64,000 nt of DNA from a virus. A model generated the notes under the pieces. It was not told the DNA's origin. It saw only the letters and a list, made by a program, of their open reading frames with translations, and made no database searches. The DNA lies in the IMG/VR virus record IMGVR_UViG_3300008108_000023, positions 64,001 to 128,000 of that record, one strand, 5' to 3'. The stretch's first letter is position 1. Each line of letters opens with the position of its first letter. Below, one piece after another: positions 28,801-38,700 of this stretch. The position numbers and the translations under genes were made by a program.

Positions 28801-31800
28801 GTGTTGGTAGGTGTGTTTGTTGGGGTATTGGTTGGAGTTACCGTATTCGTCGGAGTATTAGTAGGGGTGTTAGTTGGAGTTACAGTGTTTGTTGGTGTGT
28901 TTGTAGGGGTATTGGTAGGTGTTACTGTGTTAGTAGGAGTATTTGTAGGAGTATTGGTTGGTGTTACGGTATTTGTAGGAGTTACAGTTGGTGTTAATGT
29001 AGGAGTCACCGTGTTTGTTGGGGTATTGGTGGGAGTATTTGTAGGGGTTACCGTATTTGTCGGTGTATTGGTTGGTGTTAAAGTAGGTGTAACCGTTCTT
29101 GTTGGAGTGTTAGTTGGTGTAACCGTATTTGTAGGAGTATTAGTAGGGGTGTTGGTAGGGGTTACAGTATTCGTAGGGGTATTGGTTGGTGTATTCGTGG
29201 GTGTGACAGTATTAGTTGGTGTTACGGTTGGACTCAGTGTAGGGGTTACTGTATTGGTTGGAGTGTTAGTTGGGGTATTTGTAGGTGTAACTGTATTTGT
29301 TGGGGTGTTTGTAGGTGTATTAGTTGGTGTAACTGTATTAGTTGGTGTATTCGTAGGGGTTTGAGTTGGTGTAACAGTATTTGTAGGAGTCACAGTCGGA
29401 CTCAATGTGGGAGTCACGGTCTTAGTCGGTGTGTTAGTAGGGGTAACTGTGTTCGTAGGAGTTACCGTAGGACTCAATGTAGGGGTGACAGTGTTGGTTG
29501 GAGTATTGGTTGGTGTGTTGGTTGGTGTTACGGTGTTTGTAGGAGTTACTGTATTAGTAGGAGTGTTCGTAGGGGTATTGGTAGGGGTTACTGTGTTAGT
29601 TGGAGTGTTAGTAGGTGTATTGGTAGGAGTAACTGTATTGGTTGGTGTATTTGTGGGTGTAACAGTGTTAGTTGGTGTGTTAGTTGGTGTGTTGGTAGGA
29701 GTTACGGTGTTAGTTGGAGTATTTGTAGGTGTCTGAGTTGGTGTAACTGTATTCGTAGGGGTTACAGTCGGACTCAGTGTAGGTGTTACTGTGTTAGTCG
29801 GGGTAACTGTAGGTGTATTTGTTGGAGTTACAGTGTTGGTTGGGGTGTTGGTTGGAGTTACGGTGTTCGTTGGAGTATTGGTTGGTGTATTAGTTGGGGT
29901 TACTGTATTAGTTGGAGTATTGGTTGGGGTATTGGTTGGAGTTACAGTCTTGGTTGGTGTGTTGGTTGGTGTTACGGTGTTTGTTGGAGTATTGGTTGGA
30001 GTGTTTGTGGGGGTGTTGGTTGGTGTTACGGTGTTTGTTGGGGTGACTGTATTGGTTGGAGTGTTTGTTGGGGTGTTGGTGGGAGTATTTGTAGGGGTTA
30101 CCGTATTTGTCGGTGTATTGGTTGGTGTTAAAGTAGGTGTAACCGTTCTTGTTGGAGTTACAGTCGGACTCAATGTTGGAGTTACTGTATTGGTTGGTGT
30201 TAGTGTCGGGCTTAATGTTGGTGTAACAGTACTAGTTGGGGTATTGGTTGGGGTGTTGGTTGGAGTTACCGTATTGGTTGGTGTATTCGTCGGTGTATTT
30301 GTAGGTGTAACAGTATTCGTAGGTGTTACAGTTGGAGTATTGGTTGGGGTTACTGTGTTAGTTGGAGTATTGGTGGGGGTATTGGTTGGAGTAACAGTAT
30401 TTGTTGGTGTCACAGTCGGACTCAATGTTGGTGTAACAGTTTTTGTTGGGGTATTTGTCGGTGTCTGAGTTGGTGTTACGGTATTGGTTGGCGTATTGGT
30501 AGGAGTATTGGTTGGCGTATTTGTTGGAGTTACGGTATTAGTTGGTGTGACTGTATTGGTTGGGGTGTTAGTCGGCGTGTTCGTAGGGGTGTTGGTTGGT
30601 GTTACCGTATTTGTTGGTGTATTAGTAGGTGTGTTAGTAGGTGTTACTGTATTTGTAGGCGTGTTCGTGGGAGTCTGAGTTGGTGTTACAGTGTTAGTAG
30701 GAGTGTTAGTTGGCGTGTTAGTGGGTGTAACAGTATTAGTAGGAGTCACCGTTGGACTCAATGTAGGTGTAACAGTATTGGTTGGTGTGTTGGTCGGAGT
30801 GTTGGTAGGAGTTACAGTATTAGTAGGAGTCACCGTTGGACTCAATGTAGGTGTAACTGTATTTGTTGGGGTATTTGTTGGGGTATTGGTAGGAGTTACT
30901 GTATTAGTCGGAGTGTTGGTCGGGGTGTTGGTTGGAGTAACAGTGTTGGTGGGAGTATTGGTTGGAGTGTTAGTTGGTGTATTTGTTGGGGTTACGGTGT
31001 TGGTTGGAGATACCGTATTTGTAGGAGTATTGGTTGGAGTGTTAGTTGGGGTTAGTGTTGGGGTTACGGTGTTTGTTGGGGTATTGGTAGGTGTATTGGT
31101 TGGTGTAACGGTATTTGTAGGAGTAACAGTGTTGGTTGGAGTATTGGTAGGACTTAATGTTGGCGTATTAGTTGGGGTTACGGTGCTGGTTGGAGTCACT
31201 GTTGGACTCAATGTAGGTGTAACTGTATTTGTTGGTGTGTTGGTAGGAGTGTTTGTAGGAGTCACAGTATTAGTAGGAGTCACAGTTGGACTTAATGTGG
31301 GAGTTACTGTATTAGTTGGAGTGTTGGTAGGTGTGTTAGTTGGGGTTACTGTATTTGTCGGGGTATTGGTTGGGGTATTTGTTGGTGTAACGGTGTTGGT
31401 CGGAGTGTTTGTGGGAGTATTTGTAGGAGTTACTGTGTTCGTAGGAGTTACTGTAGGACTCAATGTTGGTGTTACTGTATTTGTTGGGGTGTTAGTAGGA
31501 GTGTTTGTTGGAGTCACCGTGTTTGTTGGGGTATTGGTGGGAGTATTTGTTGGTGTAACAGTATTTGTTGGGGTGTTAGTTGGGGTGTTGGTAGGAGTTA
31601 CCGTATTGGTTGGTGTGTTAGTTGGGGTGTTGGTAGGAGTTACCGTATTGGTTGGTGTGTTAGTAGGAGTGTTTGTTGGTGTAACAGTATTGGTTGGTGT
31701 GTTAGTAGGAGTGTTTGTTGGTGTAACAGTATTGGTAGGAGTTACAGTTGGGGTGTTGGTTGGAGTTACAGTATTAGTAGGCGTATTGGTAGGAGTATTA

Positions 31801-34800
31801 GTTGGAGTTACTGTATTTGTAGAAGTATTGGTAGGAGTATTGGTAGGGGTGACAGTATTGGTGGGCGTATTGGTAGGAGTATTGGTTGGGGTGACTGTAT
31901 TTGTTGGAGTATTTGTTGGGGTGTTAGTTGGAGTTACTGTATTTGTAGGAGTATTGGTAGGAGTATTGGTAGGGGTGACAGTATTGGTGGGGGTGTTTGT
32001 AGGAGTATTGGTAGGGGTGACAGTATTGGTTGGAGTATTAGTTGGGGTGACTGTATTTGTTGGAGTATTTGTTGGGGTGTTGGTAGGGGTGTTGGTAGGA
32101 GTTACAGTATTGGTTGGAGTAACTGTATTGGTTGGAGTGTTTGTCGGGGTATTTGTAGGTGTCAGTGTCGGTGTTACGGTATTTGTTGGAGTATTAGTAG
32201 GAGTGTTAGTTGGTGTAACCGTATTTGTTGGTGTATTTGTGGGTGTATTGGTAGGAGTAACTGTATTGGTAGCCGTATTGGTAGGAGTGTTGGTTGGTGT
32301 ATTAGTTGGTGTGACTGTATTGGTCGGAGTTACCGTCGGTGTATTTGTTGGGGTTACGGTATTGGTAGGGGTTACTGTTGGTGTATTCGTAGGCGTGTTT
32401 GTTGGGGTTACGGTATTTGTTGGAGTATTAGTGGGGGTATTCGTAGGTGTATTGGTTGGTGTTACGGTGTTAGTTGGGGTATTTGTAGGGGTTTGAGTTG
32501 GTGTAACGGTATTGGTTGGAGTCACTGTTGGACTCAATGTTGGCGTTACCGTATTGGTAGGAGTATTAGTTGGCGTATTGGTAGGAGTAACTGTGTTGGT
32601 TGGGGTGTTGGTAGGAGTGTTAGTTGGTGTTACAGTATTAGTTGGTGTGTTAGTTGGTGTGTTTGTTGGTGTTACGGTGTTCGTAGGGGTGTTAGTAGGT
32701 GTCAGTGTTGGGGATACCGTATTGGTAGGAGTGTTAGTTGGTGTATTTGTAGGGGTTACCGTATTGGTAGGAGTATTAGTTGGTGTATTTGTAGGAGTAG
32801 CAGTATTAGTAGGGGTATTTGTTGGAGTATTGGTCGGTGTTACAGTGTTTGTTGGAGTGTTGGTTGGTGTTACAGTGTTTGTTGGGGTGTTTGTCGGAGT
32901 GTTGGTTGGGGTATTCGTTGGTGTTACAGTATTTGTAGGGGTTACGGTGTTGGTTGGAGTATTGGTGGGGCTTAATGTTGGGGTATTTGTAGGGGTTACG
33001 GTGTTGGTTGGGGTCGCTGTTGGAGTCAATGTAGGTGTAACTGTATTGGTTGGGGTATTGGTAGGAGTATTGGTTGGGGTAACAGTATTGGTAGGAGTAA
33101 CTGTTGGACTCAATGTAGGAGTAACTGTATTGGTAGGAGTGTTTGTTGGTGTATTGGTTGGTGTTACAGTATTAGTTGGAGTATTTGTTGGAGTTAAAGT
33201 TGGTGTAACAGTTTTTGTTGGTGTATTAGTTGGGGTGTTAGTAGGAGTTACTGTATTGGTTGGTGTGTTTGTGGGAGTATTGGTTAATGTAACGGATGGT
33301 GTTACAGTGTTGGTTGGTGTTACCGTTGGAGTATTGGTGGGTGTTGGGGTGCTCGTTGGAGTTGGTGAGGGTAACATTGTATAATCAATGTCACAAGAAG
33401 GTGCTGGTGTTGGTGAAACCGTCACAGTTACACTTGGTGTATTTGTTGGAGTTACAGTATTGGTTGGAGTTACAGTATTTGTCGGGGTGTTTGTGGGGGT
33501 AACTGTATTGGTTGGAGTCACTGTTGGACTCAATGTTGGTGTTACAGTGTTAGTAGGAGTGTTGGTCGGCGTGTTAGTTGGAGTATTGGTTGGTGTTACG
33601 GTGTTAGTTGGTGTTACCGTAGGACTCAATGTAGGAGTCACAGTATTGGTAGGTGTATTGGTTGGAGTATTGGTTGGTGTTACGGTGTTAGTTGGTGTTA
33701 CCGTAGGACTCAATGTAGGAGTCACAGTATTCGTTGGTGTGTTTGTAGGTGTATTAGTCGGAGTTACGGTGTTGGTTGGAGTTACGGTATTTGTGGGAGT
33801 GTTTGTAGGAGTGTTGGTAGGAGTGTTTGTTGGAGTTACGGTGTTGGTTGGGGTATTGGTTGGGGTATTGGTTGGTGTAACGGTATTTGTAGGAGTATTT
33901 GTAGGTGTCTGAGTTGGAGTTACTGTATTCGTCGGTGTGTTTGTTGGGGTGTTGGTAGGAGTTACGGTATTGGTAGGACTTAATGTTGGAGTGTTAGTTG
34001 GAGTATTTGTTGGAGTTACTGTGTTGGTTGGAGTATTCGTAGGTGTAACCGTATTTGTTGGTGTATTAGTTGGGGTGTTTGTAGGTGTATTAGTTGGTGT
34101 CACAGTTTCTGTTGGAGTCACTGTAACAGTATTGGTTGGTGTGACTGTATTGGTAGGGGTTACGGTGTTGGTTGGTGTAAGTGTTGGTGTTTCTGTGGGA
34201 GTATTTGTTGGTGTGTTGGTGGGGGTATTTGTTGGTGTTTCGGTTGGTGTATTTGTAGGTGTATTAGTTGGAGCTACCGTATTTGTTGGAGTTACAGTTG
34301 GAGTGTTAGTTGGGGTAACCGTTGGTGTAACAGTATTGGTAGGAGTATTGGTTGGGGTTTGAGTTGGTGTAACGGTTGCAGTATTTGTTGGTGTTAGGGT
34401 AGGTGTTTCAGTTTGTGTTACAGTGGGTGTATTGGTTGGAGTTACAGTATTGGTTGGAGTTACAGTTGAGGTATTAGTCGGAGTGTTAGTTGGTGTTATG
34501 GTGTTGGTTGGGGTATTGGTAGGTGTTTCGGTAGGGGTAACGGTTGGACTCAGTGTTGGTGTTACTGTGTTAGTCGGAGTATTAGTTGGGGTGTTGGTTG
34601 GTGTTTCGGTAGGGGTAACGGTTAGGGTTACGGTGTTGGTTGGAGTATTGGTTGGTGTTTCGGTTGGTGTTTCGGTTGGTGTATTAGTTGGGGTAACAGT
34701 ATTGGTTGGAGTTACAGTTGGGGTAACAGTTGGGGTAACAGTTGGAGTTACGGTGTTGGTTGGGGTATTGGTTGGTGTTTCGGTTGGTGTTTCGGTTGGT

Positions 34801-35495
34801 GTATTAGTTGGGGTAACAGTATTTGTTGGGGTGTTAGTGGGTGTTTCAGTCGGTGTATTAGTTGGGGTATTGGTTGGTGTTTCGGTAGGGGTTACTGTAT
34901 GAGTTGGTGTATTGGTAGGTGTTTCGGTAGGGGTTACCGTATTTGTTGGAGTTACAGTTGGAGTTTCGGTAGGGGTAACTGTATTTGTTGGGGTGTTGGT
35001 AGGTGTTTCAGTTGGTGTATTGGTTGGGGTTACCGTATTTGTTGGGGTTACAGTTGGAGTTTCGGTCGGAGTAACAGTTGGTGTCTCGGTTGGTGTAACT
35101 GTATTCGTAGGAGTTACAGTAGGTGTGTTGGCTGGTGATTCGGTTGGAGTTACTGTGTTAGTTGGGGTAACTGTAGGAGTTTCAGTTGGGGTAACCGTTG
35201 GGGTATTTGTTGGGGTATTGGTTGGAGTTACTGTGTTAGTTGGAGTAACTGTAGGAGTTTCAGTTGGGGTAACTGTAGGCTCGTTTGTTGGAGTATTAGT
35301 CGGAGTTACGGTATTCGTAGGAGTATTTGTTGGAGTGATAGTATTGGTTGGGGTAACAGTAGGTGTTTTTGTAACCGTAGGTGTAACAGTAGGGGTTTTG
35401 GTAACTGTTGGGGTTGGGGTATTTGAAGTAAAGGTTGTTGGTGTTGGTGTTAATGATGGTGTAAGTGTTGGTGAAGGTGTAGGTGAAGGTGTAGG
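21570..35495 (-). repeat. Thr-X dipeptide repeat array, about 14 kb, coding
   Basis: Continuous low-complexity coding repeat. On the sense strand, codons follow ACN CCN ACN AAY, with ACN GTN ACN CCN at intervals of about 42 bases. All four Thr and all four Pro codons are used, so DNA units are seldom identical over long stretches. The plus strand is almost wholly G and T. A single short interruption lies at about 33368-33405. Shorter arrays of the same kind lie at about 20110-20480 and 21009-21338, and as linkers in the three neighbouring genes. Confidence 0.9.
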
Positions 35496-35690
35496 GCAAG
35501 GAATCTCAGCCACACAAGTTTTATCAAGTGACGGAAAATAAACTGAGTAAGTACCTAAGTAGTAGTTTGTGTCGTAATAATATGGCATCACGACAGTACC
35601 TAAATTCAAGGTACCGCCAGTACAAGGATAAAATGTGATAACACCAATTTCACCATCAAAATTACCTGTGTTTATTTTTATTAATGCCAT
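22944..35690 (-). CDS. Giant Thr/Pro repeat protein, N-terminal fragment (4248 codons)
   Basis: It starts at the ATG at 35690. Residues 1-64 form a small globular domain ([16 protein letters not shown]; two Cys) that could attach it to the virion. From about residue 65 to the end, nearly every second residue is Thr, with Pro, Asn and Val alternating in units such as [12 protein letters not shown]; spacing between Val positions is often 14 residues. Lys, Arg, Leu, Ser, Glu and Gln replace Asn in places. One short non-repeat insert ([11 protein letters not shown]) lies near residue 765. The last 46 residues are out of frame ([10 protein letters not shown] onward) because of a 4-base loss near 23085. 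With that restored, the gene would span 19582-35690 and encode about 5370 residues. It lies next to tail genes and is probably an extended fibre or linker. Confidence 0.65.
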   Translation of the reverse strand: MALIKINTGNFDGEIGVITFYPCTGGTLNLGTVVMPYYYDTNYYLGTYSVYFPSLDKTCVAEIPCPTPSPTPSPTLTPSLTPTPTTFTSNTPTPTVTKTPTVTPTVTKTPTVTPTNTITPTNTPTNTVTPTNTPTNEPTVTPTETPTVTPTNTVTPTNTPTNTPTVTPTETPTVTPTNTVTPTESPANTPTVTPTNTVTPTETPTVTPTETPTVTPTNTVTPTNTPTETPTNTPTNTVTPTETPTVTPTNTVTPTETPTNTPTHTVTPTETPTNTPTNTPTETPTNTPTNTVTPTNTPTETPTETPTNTPTNTVTPTVTPTVTPTVTPTNTVTPTNTPTETPTETPTNTPTNTVTLTVTPTETPTNTPTNTPTNTVTPTLSPTVTPTETPTNTPTNTITPTNTPTNTSTVTPTNTVTPTNTPTVTQTETPTLTPTNTATVTPTQTPTNTPTNTVTPTVTPTNTPTVTPTNTVAPTNTPTNTPTETPTNTPTNTPTNTPTETPTLTPTNTVTPTNTVTPTNTVTVTPTETVTPTNTPTNTPTNTPTNTVTPTNTPTNTVTPTNTPTNTPTLSPTNTVTPTNTPTNTPTNTVTPTQTPTNTPTNTVTPTNTPTNTPTNTVTPTNTPTNTPTNTPTNTVTPTNTVTPTNTPTNTPTNTVTPTLSPTVTPTNTVTPTNTPTNTPTNTVTPTLSPTVTPTNTVTPTNTPTNTPTNTPTNTVTPTLSPTVTPTNTVTPTNTPTNTVTPTNTVTPTNTPSVTVTVSPTPAPSCDIDYTMLPSPTPTSTPTPTNTPTVTPTNTVTPSVTLTNTPTNTPTNTVTPTNTPTNTPTKTVTPTLTPTNTPTNTVTPTNTPTNTPTNTVTPTLSPTVTPTNTVTPTNTPTNTPTNTVTPTLTPTATPTNTVTPTNTPTLSPTNTPTNTVTPTNTVTPTNTPTNTPTNTPTNTVTPTNTPTNTVTPTNTPTNTPTNTATPTNTPTNTPTNTVTPTNTPTNTPTNTVSPTLTPTNTPTNTVTPTNTPTNTPTNTVTPTNTPTNTPTNTVTPTNTPTNTPTNTVTPTLSPTVTPTNTVTPTQTPTNTPTNTVTPTNTPTNTPTNTPTNTVTPTNTPTNTPTVTPTNTVTPTNTPTVTPTNTVTPTNTPTNTPTNTATNTVTPTNTPTNTPTNTVTPTNTPTNTPTNTVTPTLTPTNTPTNTPTNTVTPTNTVTPTNTPTNTPTNTPTNTVTPTNTPTNTVTPTNTPTNTPTNTVTPTNTPTNTPTNTVTPTNTPTNTPTNTVTPTNTPTNTPTNTVTPTNTPTNTSTNTVTPTNTPTNTPTNTVTPTNTPTVTPTNTVTPTNTPTNTPTNTVTPTNTPTNTPTNTVTPTNTPTNTPTNTVTPTNTPTNTPTNTVTPTNTPTNTPTNTVTPTNTPTNTPTNTVTPTLSPTVTPTNTVTPTNTPTNTPTNTVTPTNTPTNTPTNTVTPTNTPTNTPTNTVTPTLSPTVTPTNTVTPTNTPTNTPTNTVTPTLSPTVTPTSTVTPTNTPTLSPTNTPTNTVTPTNTVTPTNTPTNTPTNTVTPTLTPTNTPTNTPTNTVSPTNTVTPTNTPTNTPTNTPTNTVTPTNTPTNTPTNTVTPTNTPTNTPTNTVTPTLSPTVTPTNTVTPTNTPTNTPTNTVTPTLSPTVTPTNTVTPTNTPTNTPTNTVTPTQTPTNTPTNTVTPTNTPTNTPTNTVTPTNTPTNTPTNTPTNTVTPTNTVTPTNTPTNTPTNTPTNTVTPTQTPTNTPTKTVTPTLSPTVTPTNTVTPTNTPTNTPTNTVTPTNTPTVTPTNTVTPTNTPTNTPTNTVTPTNTPTNTPTSTVTPTLSPTLTPTNTVTPTLSPTVTPTRTVTPTLTPTNTPTNTVTPTNTPTNTPTNTPTNTVTPTNTVTPTNTPTNTPTNTPTNTVTPTNTPTKTVTPTNTPTNTPTNTVTPTNTPTNTPTNTVTPTNTPTNTVTPTNTPTVTPTNTVTPTLSPTVTPTNTVTPTQTPTNTPTNTVTPTNTPTNTPTNTVTPTNTPTNTVTPTNTPTNTPTNTVTPTNTPTNTPTNTVTPTNTVTPTNTPTNTPTNTVTPTLSPTVTPTNTVTPTNTPTKTVTPTLSPTVTPTNTVTPTQTPTNTPTNTVTPTNTPTNTPTNTVTPTNTPTNTPTNTVTPTLSPTVTPTNTVTPTNTPTNTPTNTVTPTNTPTNTPTNTVTPTNTPTRTVTPTLTPTNTPTNTVTPTNTPTNTPTNTVTPTLTPTVTPTNTVTPTNTPTNTPTNTVTPTNTPTNTPTNTVTPTNTPTNTPTNTVTPTNTPTNTPTNTVTPTNTPTKTVTPTLSPTVTPTNTVTPTNTPTNTPTNTVTPTNTPTNTPTNTVTPTNTPTNTPTNTVTPTLSPTVTPTNTVTPTNTPTNTPTNTVTPTLSPTVTPTNTVTPTNTPTNTPTNTVTPTSTPTRTVTPTLTPTNTPTNTVTPTNTPTNTPTNTVTPTNTPTNTPTNTVTPTNTPTNTPTNTVTPTNTPTRTVTPTLTPTNTPTNTVTPTNTPTNTPTNTVTPTNTPTNTPTNTVTPTLSPTVTPTNTVTPTNTPTNTPTNTVTPTNTPTKTVTPTLSPTVTPTNTVTPTNTPTNTPTNTVTPTNTPTNTPTNTVTPTNTPTNTITPTNTPTKTVTPTLTPTNTPTNTPTNTVTPTNTVTPTNTPTNTVTPTNTPTNTPTNTPTNTVTPTNTPTKTVTPTLTPTNTVTPTNTPTNTPTNTVTPTNTPTNTPTNTVTPTNTPTNTVTPTLSPTVTPTNTVTPTNTPTKTVTPTLTPTNTPTNTVTPTNTPTNTVTPTNTPTNTPTNTVTPTQTPTNTPTNTVTPTNTPTNTVTPTLSPTVTPTNTVTPTNTPTNTPTNTVTPTNTPTKTVTPTLTPTNTPTNTVTPTNTPTNTVTPTLTPTNTPTNTPTNTVTPTNTVTPTNTPTKTVTPTQTPTNTPTNTPTNTVTPTNTVTPTNTPTNTVTPTNTVTPTNTVTPTNTVTPTNTVTPTNTPTRTVTPTLTPTNTPTNTVTPTNTPTNTPTNTVTPTNTPTNTVTPTNTPTNTPTKTVTPTLTPTVTPTNTVTPTNTPTNTNTPTNTPTNTPTNTVTPTNTPTKTVTPTLTPTNTPTNTPTNTVTPTNTVTPTNTPTKTVTPTLTPTNTPTNTVTPTNTPTNTPTNTVTPTNTPTKTVTPTLTPTNTPTNTVTPTNTPTNTPTNTVTPTNTVTPTLSPTNTPTNTVTPTNTPTNTPTNTVTPTNTPTKTVTPTLTPTNTPTNTPTNTVTPTNTVTPTNTPTNTVTPTNTVTPTNTVTPTNTVTPTNTVTPTNTPTKTVTPTLTPTNTPTNTVTPTQTPTNTPTNTVTPTNTPTKTVTPTLTPTNTPTNTVTPTQTPTNTPTNTVTPTNTVTPTNTPTNTPTNTVTPTLTPTNTPTNTVTPTNTPTKTVTPTLTPTNTPTNTPTNSVTPTNTVTPTNTPTNTVTPTNTVTPTNTVTPTNTVTPTNTVTPTNTPTKTVTPTQTPTNTPTNTVTPTNTPTNTPTNTVTPTNTPTKTVTPTLTPTNTPTNTVTPTNTPTKTVTPTLTPTNTVTPTNTPTNTPTNTVTPTNTPTNTVTPTLSPTVTPTNTVTPTNTPTKTVTPTLTPTNTPTNTVTPTNTPTNTPTKTVTPTVTPTNTVTPTNTPTNTPTNTVTPTLSPTVTPTNTVTPTNTPTNTPTNTVTPTNTPTNTPTNTVTPTNTPTNTPTNTVTPTNTPTNTPTNTVTPTNTPTKTVTPTLTPTNTPTNTPTNTVTPTNTVTPTNTPTKTVTPTNTPTNTPTNTPTNTVTPTNTVTPTNTPTNTPTKTVTPTLSPTVTPTNTVTPTNTPTNTVTPTNTPTKTVTPTLTPTNTPTNTVTPTLSPTVTPTNTVTPTNTPTNTPTKTVTPTLTPTNTVTPTLTPTNTPTNTPTNTPTNTVTPTNTVTPTNTPTNTPTKTVTPTLTPTNTPTNTVTPTNTPTRTVTPTLTPTNTPTNTVTPTNTPTNTPTNTVTPTNTPTNTVTPTNTPTKTVTPTLTPTNTPTNTPTNTVTPTNTPTNTVTPTNTPTNTPTNTVTPTNTPTKTVTPTLTPTNTPTNTPTNTVTPTNTVTPTNTPTKTVTPTNTPTNTPTNTVTPTNTPTNTPTNTVTPTNTPTNTVTPTQTPTNTPTKTVTPTLTPTNTVTPTLSPTNTPTNTVTPTNTPTNTPTNTVTPTNTPTNTPTNTVKQEHQQLLLVQQILQQILLRILLHQPIHLPIHLLILLHLLTLQPKL
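23081..23087 (-). other. Frameshift junction in the giant gene
   Basis: The sense strand reads GTAAAACAAGAACACC here. All other copies of this unit read GTAACACCAACAAGAACACC or a synonymous form, so four bases are missing. Upstream reads T-N-T-V in one frame, and downstream reads [10 protein letters not shown] in the -1 frame. The A-AAA run also allows a -1 slip by lysyl-tRNA, so a recoding site cannot be excluded, but no standard slippery heptamer or clear stimulatory hairpin is seen. Confidence 0.7.
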
Positions 35691-35730
35691 TTAAATCTAC
35701 AGTCTTATCTATATCTATTTTTATTATAAA

Positions 35731-35759
35731 AATATACTCATTTATTCGGGTATTGTCAA
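35731..35759 (-). promoter_or_regulatory. Sigma-70-type promoter candidate before the giant gene
   Basis: The sense strand carries TTGACA (35754-35759), a 17-base spacer and TATATT (35731-35736), a near-ideal bacterial -35/-10 pair. Transcription would start near 35724 and leave a leader of about 33 bases before the ATG at 35690. The match is by eye. Bacteroidota primary sigma factors prefer other motifs, so its use in the host is uncertain. Confidence 0.4.
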
Positions 35760-35780
35760 CGTCTATTTTTACAGTTTTTA

Positions 35781-38700
35781 TCATGGACAATCAAAAATGG
35801 AACTACTTAATTCCTCATTAGTTGGTTCTGTAGGACAATGGTTGGCATCGATATAATATTGACCGAGGTTGAATCCAATATTTGGATGTTTATCGTATTT
35901 GTGTTTCATCAGAATTTGGTCGCTGTTATTTCCATTGAAAACAACAACAAATTCATCAGTTAGTGGTGTATTGTCTAATTCAAAATTTAGATTGAAGTAT
36001 AATCCTGTATCGCAATAATTTAAGTCGACATCAATTACTTCTATGGTTTTACCATATTTGTTTATTAAATAATCCCCATGGTTATATAATTCTTTCGGAT
36101 GGTCACAACAAGGTTCAATAAAATCTGTTGGTTTTTTTTGTAATTCCTCTGGGAACCTATCGTCAAAAAAGTAAACACTATTTGTAGGTGTTCCAAAATT
36201 TTCAATGATTCTATTTGTATAAACTCTTAGTTGTGTTGTTGGTAAAACTTCAAAAACTTCATAAGTATTATTTTGGGTTAATCCTGTAATGATACTTTTC
36301 TTGATTGATGCTAAACATTCAATGTCTGTAATTTCAAGTTTTTGATAGTTGTACGTAAATGAATACCCTGATACAGGTCCATTCACAATTTGTTGGTGAC
36401 TATATTCTGTACATTGTTTGTAAGATGCAGATAAAACATATTCCCCAACATTTAAATCACAAACACTTTTACCACTTATCGTACCACCACTAATATAACT
36501 TTCAATATTGTCATCTGTAGTTTGGTTGTCAATGGTTAATCCGCTATCAACTACTAAAACTATAGAGTCACATTTTAAACCATAGTTAAAGTTTGATTTG
36601 TATTCAACTTTTGGTTGTATTGTGTAACCTGTGTAATTGTCACAATATGTTGCACCTGAAACAACTGAAATTGGGGATGATATTGTTCCTTGGTAACCAA
36701 CAATACTAAATAATTCTACGTGACTTTTTCCTGATGGTGTTGGACATGGGTCATGTTCAATTTTGGGTTGTAGACCTTCAATTTTGAATTTTACTTCTTT
36801 ATTTGCTGCATCTACAATATTAAAATCTATTACATCATTTTCTGAAAAACCAGTTAATTTATATACACAATCACTAACTTTTTGAATGTAAACATCCGCA
36901 TTTTCATTTGTTCCACTTACACAATTAGCATAAATGTTAAATGGCCATGTTGAACCTTGTTGGATACCTGTTTTGTATCCAATTACTTCAAAAAACACAT
37001 CACTCACTAATGTACATCCACTGTTTGAGTCGCAATAAACGGTATTATCAGTATAAACTTTAACACTGATTCCATTTGTATTTTTTGTGATTTTGTAATC
37101 GGCATCAAATCGATAATCAAAATAGTCGACCACTGAACATTCGTTTGGACCTAATTTTACGGATGAAAACTTAACTTTTTCAACACCATTTTCATCAGTG
37201 TATGTTGTGTATTTTATTAATGGTATTGTTTCTGAAAAATATGTTTGGCCTGTGGTTCCCGTGAAAGCAGAATAGGGTTCATACCCTGCACTATTTCTTG
37301 TAATAGTTACGTCATCAATCAATACAGATAACGCCGATAACCATAGTTCTTTAATTTTAGTAACATCAGGTTCAAGATAATCTTTATAATCACATATTAA
37401 GGAAAGATTTACCGTATCACCACTGGTGACCCCACTTGTACATCCTGTAAATGGTTGTGCATCAAATAATTTTGCACTGTTTGAAGTGTTACTTGTTCCA
37501 CTAACAATCACATACATAGAGGATGTTAGACCCGTGTAGTCGGCCCCACCATAAACTGTTCCATCAATTTCAATTACAGGATAGTAAGTAACACCTGTAA
37601 GGTTTATTAAACCTCTAAAATTATTTTCTTCACCTAAAATATTTTCTAAATCTTCCTCAATTACATTTTCAAAATCAGGGTATAGTTCCTCAATAAATTC
37701 TAATGGTTGACAATCATATCTATATTGATATTTTGGTCTACCAAACACGTTATTTTCTATTAAATTACCGCCGGTCCATTGAGTGGTTGATGGTACTAAT
37801 TGTTCAACTAATTGTGGCCAATAAGGTGATAATTTATTAACAAATTCAATAACATTTATTTGATTATATGGTGTAAAACCTGTTGTTTGTGATATATAAT
37901 CTCTATAGACATCTTCTAATTGAATATAATTTTTTTTGTAACGAATTTTGTTAGAATTTGTTACAAGTCCATGAATAAAGGTGTCTAAAAATTCAGCAAA
38001 AGTTTTACCTGTTTGGGGTAATAAAGTATTTGTACCAAAACTTATTAATAATTCTCTACTTTGTCTAAAGATATCATAATCTATACCTCGTGATGGTGAG
38101 ATATAAATTCCAATGTTTTTTCTATTTAAAATTAATAAATAATCATCCTCAATTGGTTTTCCGTCTTTATTATCGACCGCGGAAACCAATTCATAACCGG
38201 TATCTAAACCTGGTAATGTTCTATATAAATCAAAGTATTCTTCTCCGTATGTGTAGTTTTTATTCTTTGTTTTAATTGTTTTGGTGTTACCCGTTAGTAT
38301 TGAGTTACTACTGTCTAAAACGAGTGGAGTACGGTGTGATAATGTAATATCGTACCATCCTGAACCTTTACCAAAGAATATGTTTTCAGTTTCGTTATAT
38401 GCTCTTCTTGGTAGTCCAGTTTTTTCGTCTACAGGGTAACCCTCTCTGTCAAATGTTGTTGACGCTGAGTAGTAAACTTTAGAATATGTGAAACCTGTAC
38501 TATCAAAGGTGGCGTAAGAATATCTTTTGTTACCTTGAATCGCATCGTATATGTCTTGTTGTAAATTAAAACTAGATGGAATTGACGTTACTTTATAAAT
38601 GTATTCATCAATCCTAATCAAAGGCTCGGGTGCCCCCAAAAATTTTAAAAAGAAATCAATAGAGGATTTTGTTCCTTTTGATTTATAAATGTGAGCAAGA

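Noticed and set aside
21570-35495. Regular repeats suggesting a CRISPR array or a non-coding satellite.
   Set aside because: There are no constant repeats with unique spacers; the periodicity is in codons, and one frame stays open throughout apart from a single junction.
20135-35541. Many long plus-strand open frames encoding V-G-V-x-V-G-V repeats (up to about 690 codons).
   Set aside because: They are the complement of the ACN CCN ACN AAY repeat, which rarely makes stop codons on the opposite strand. They lack start context and follow the minus-strand gene exactly.
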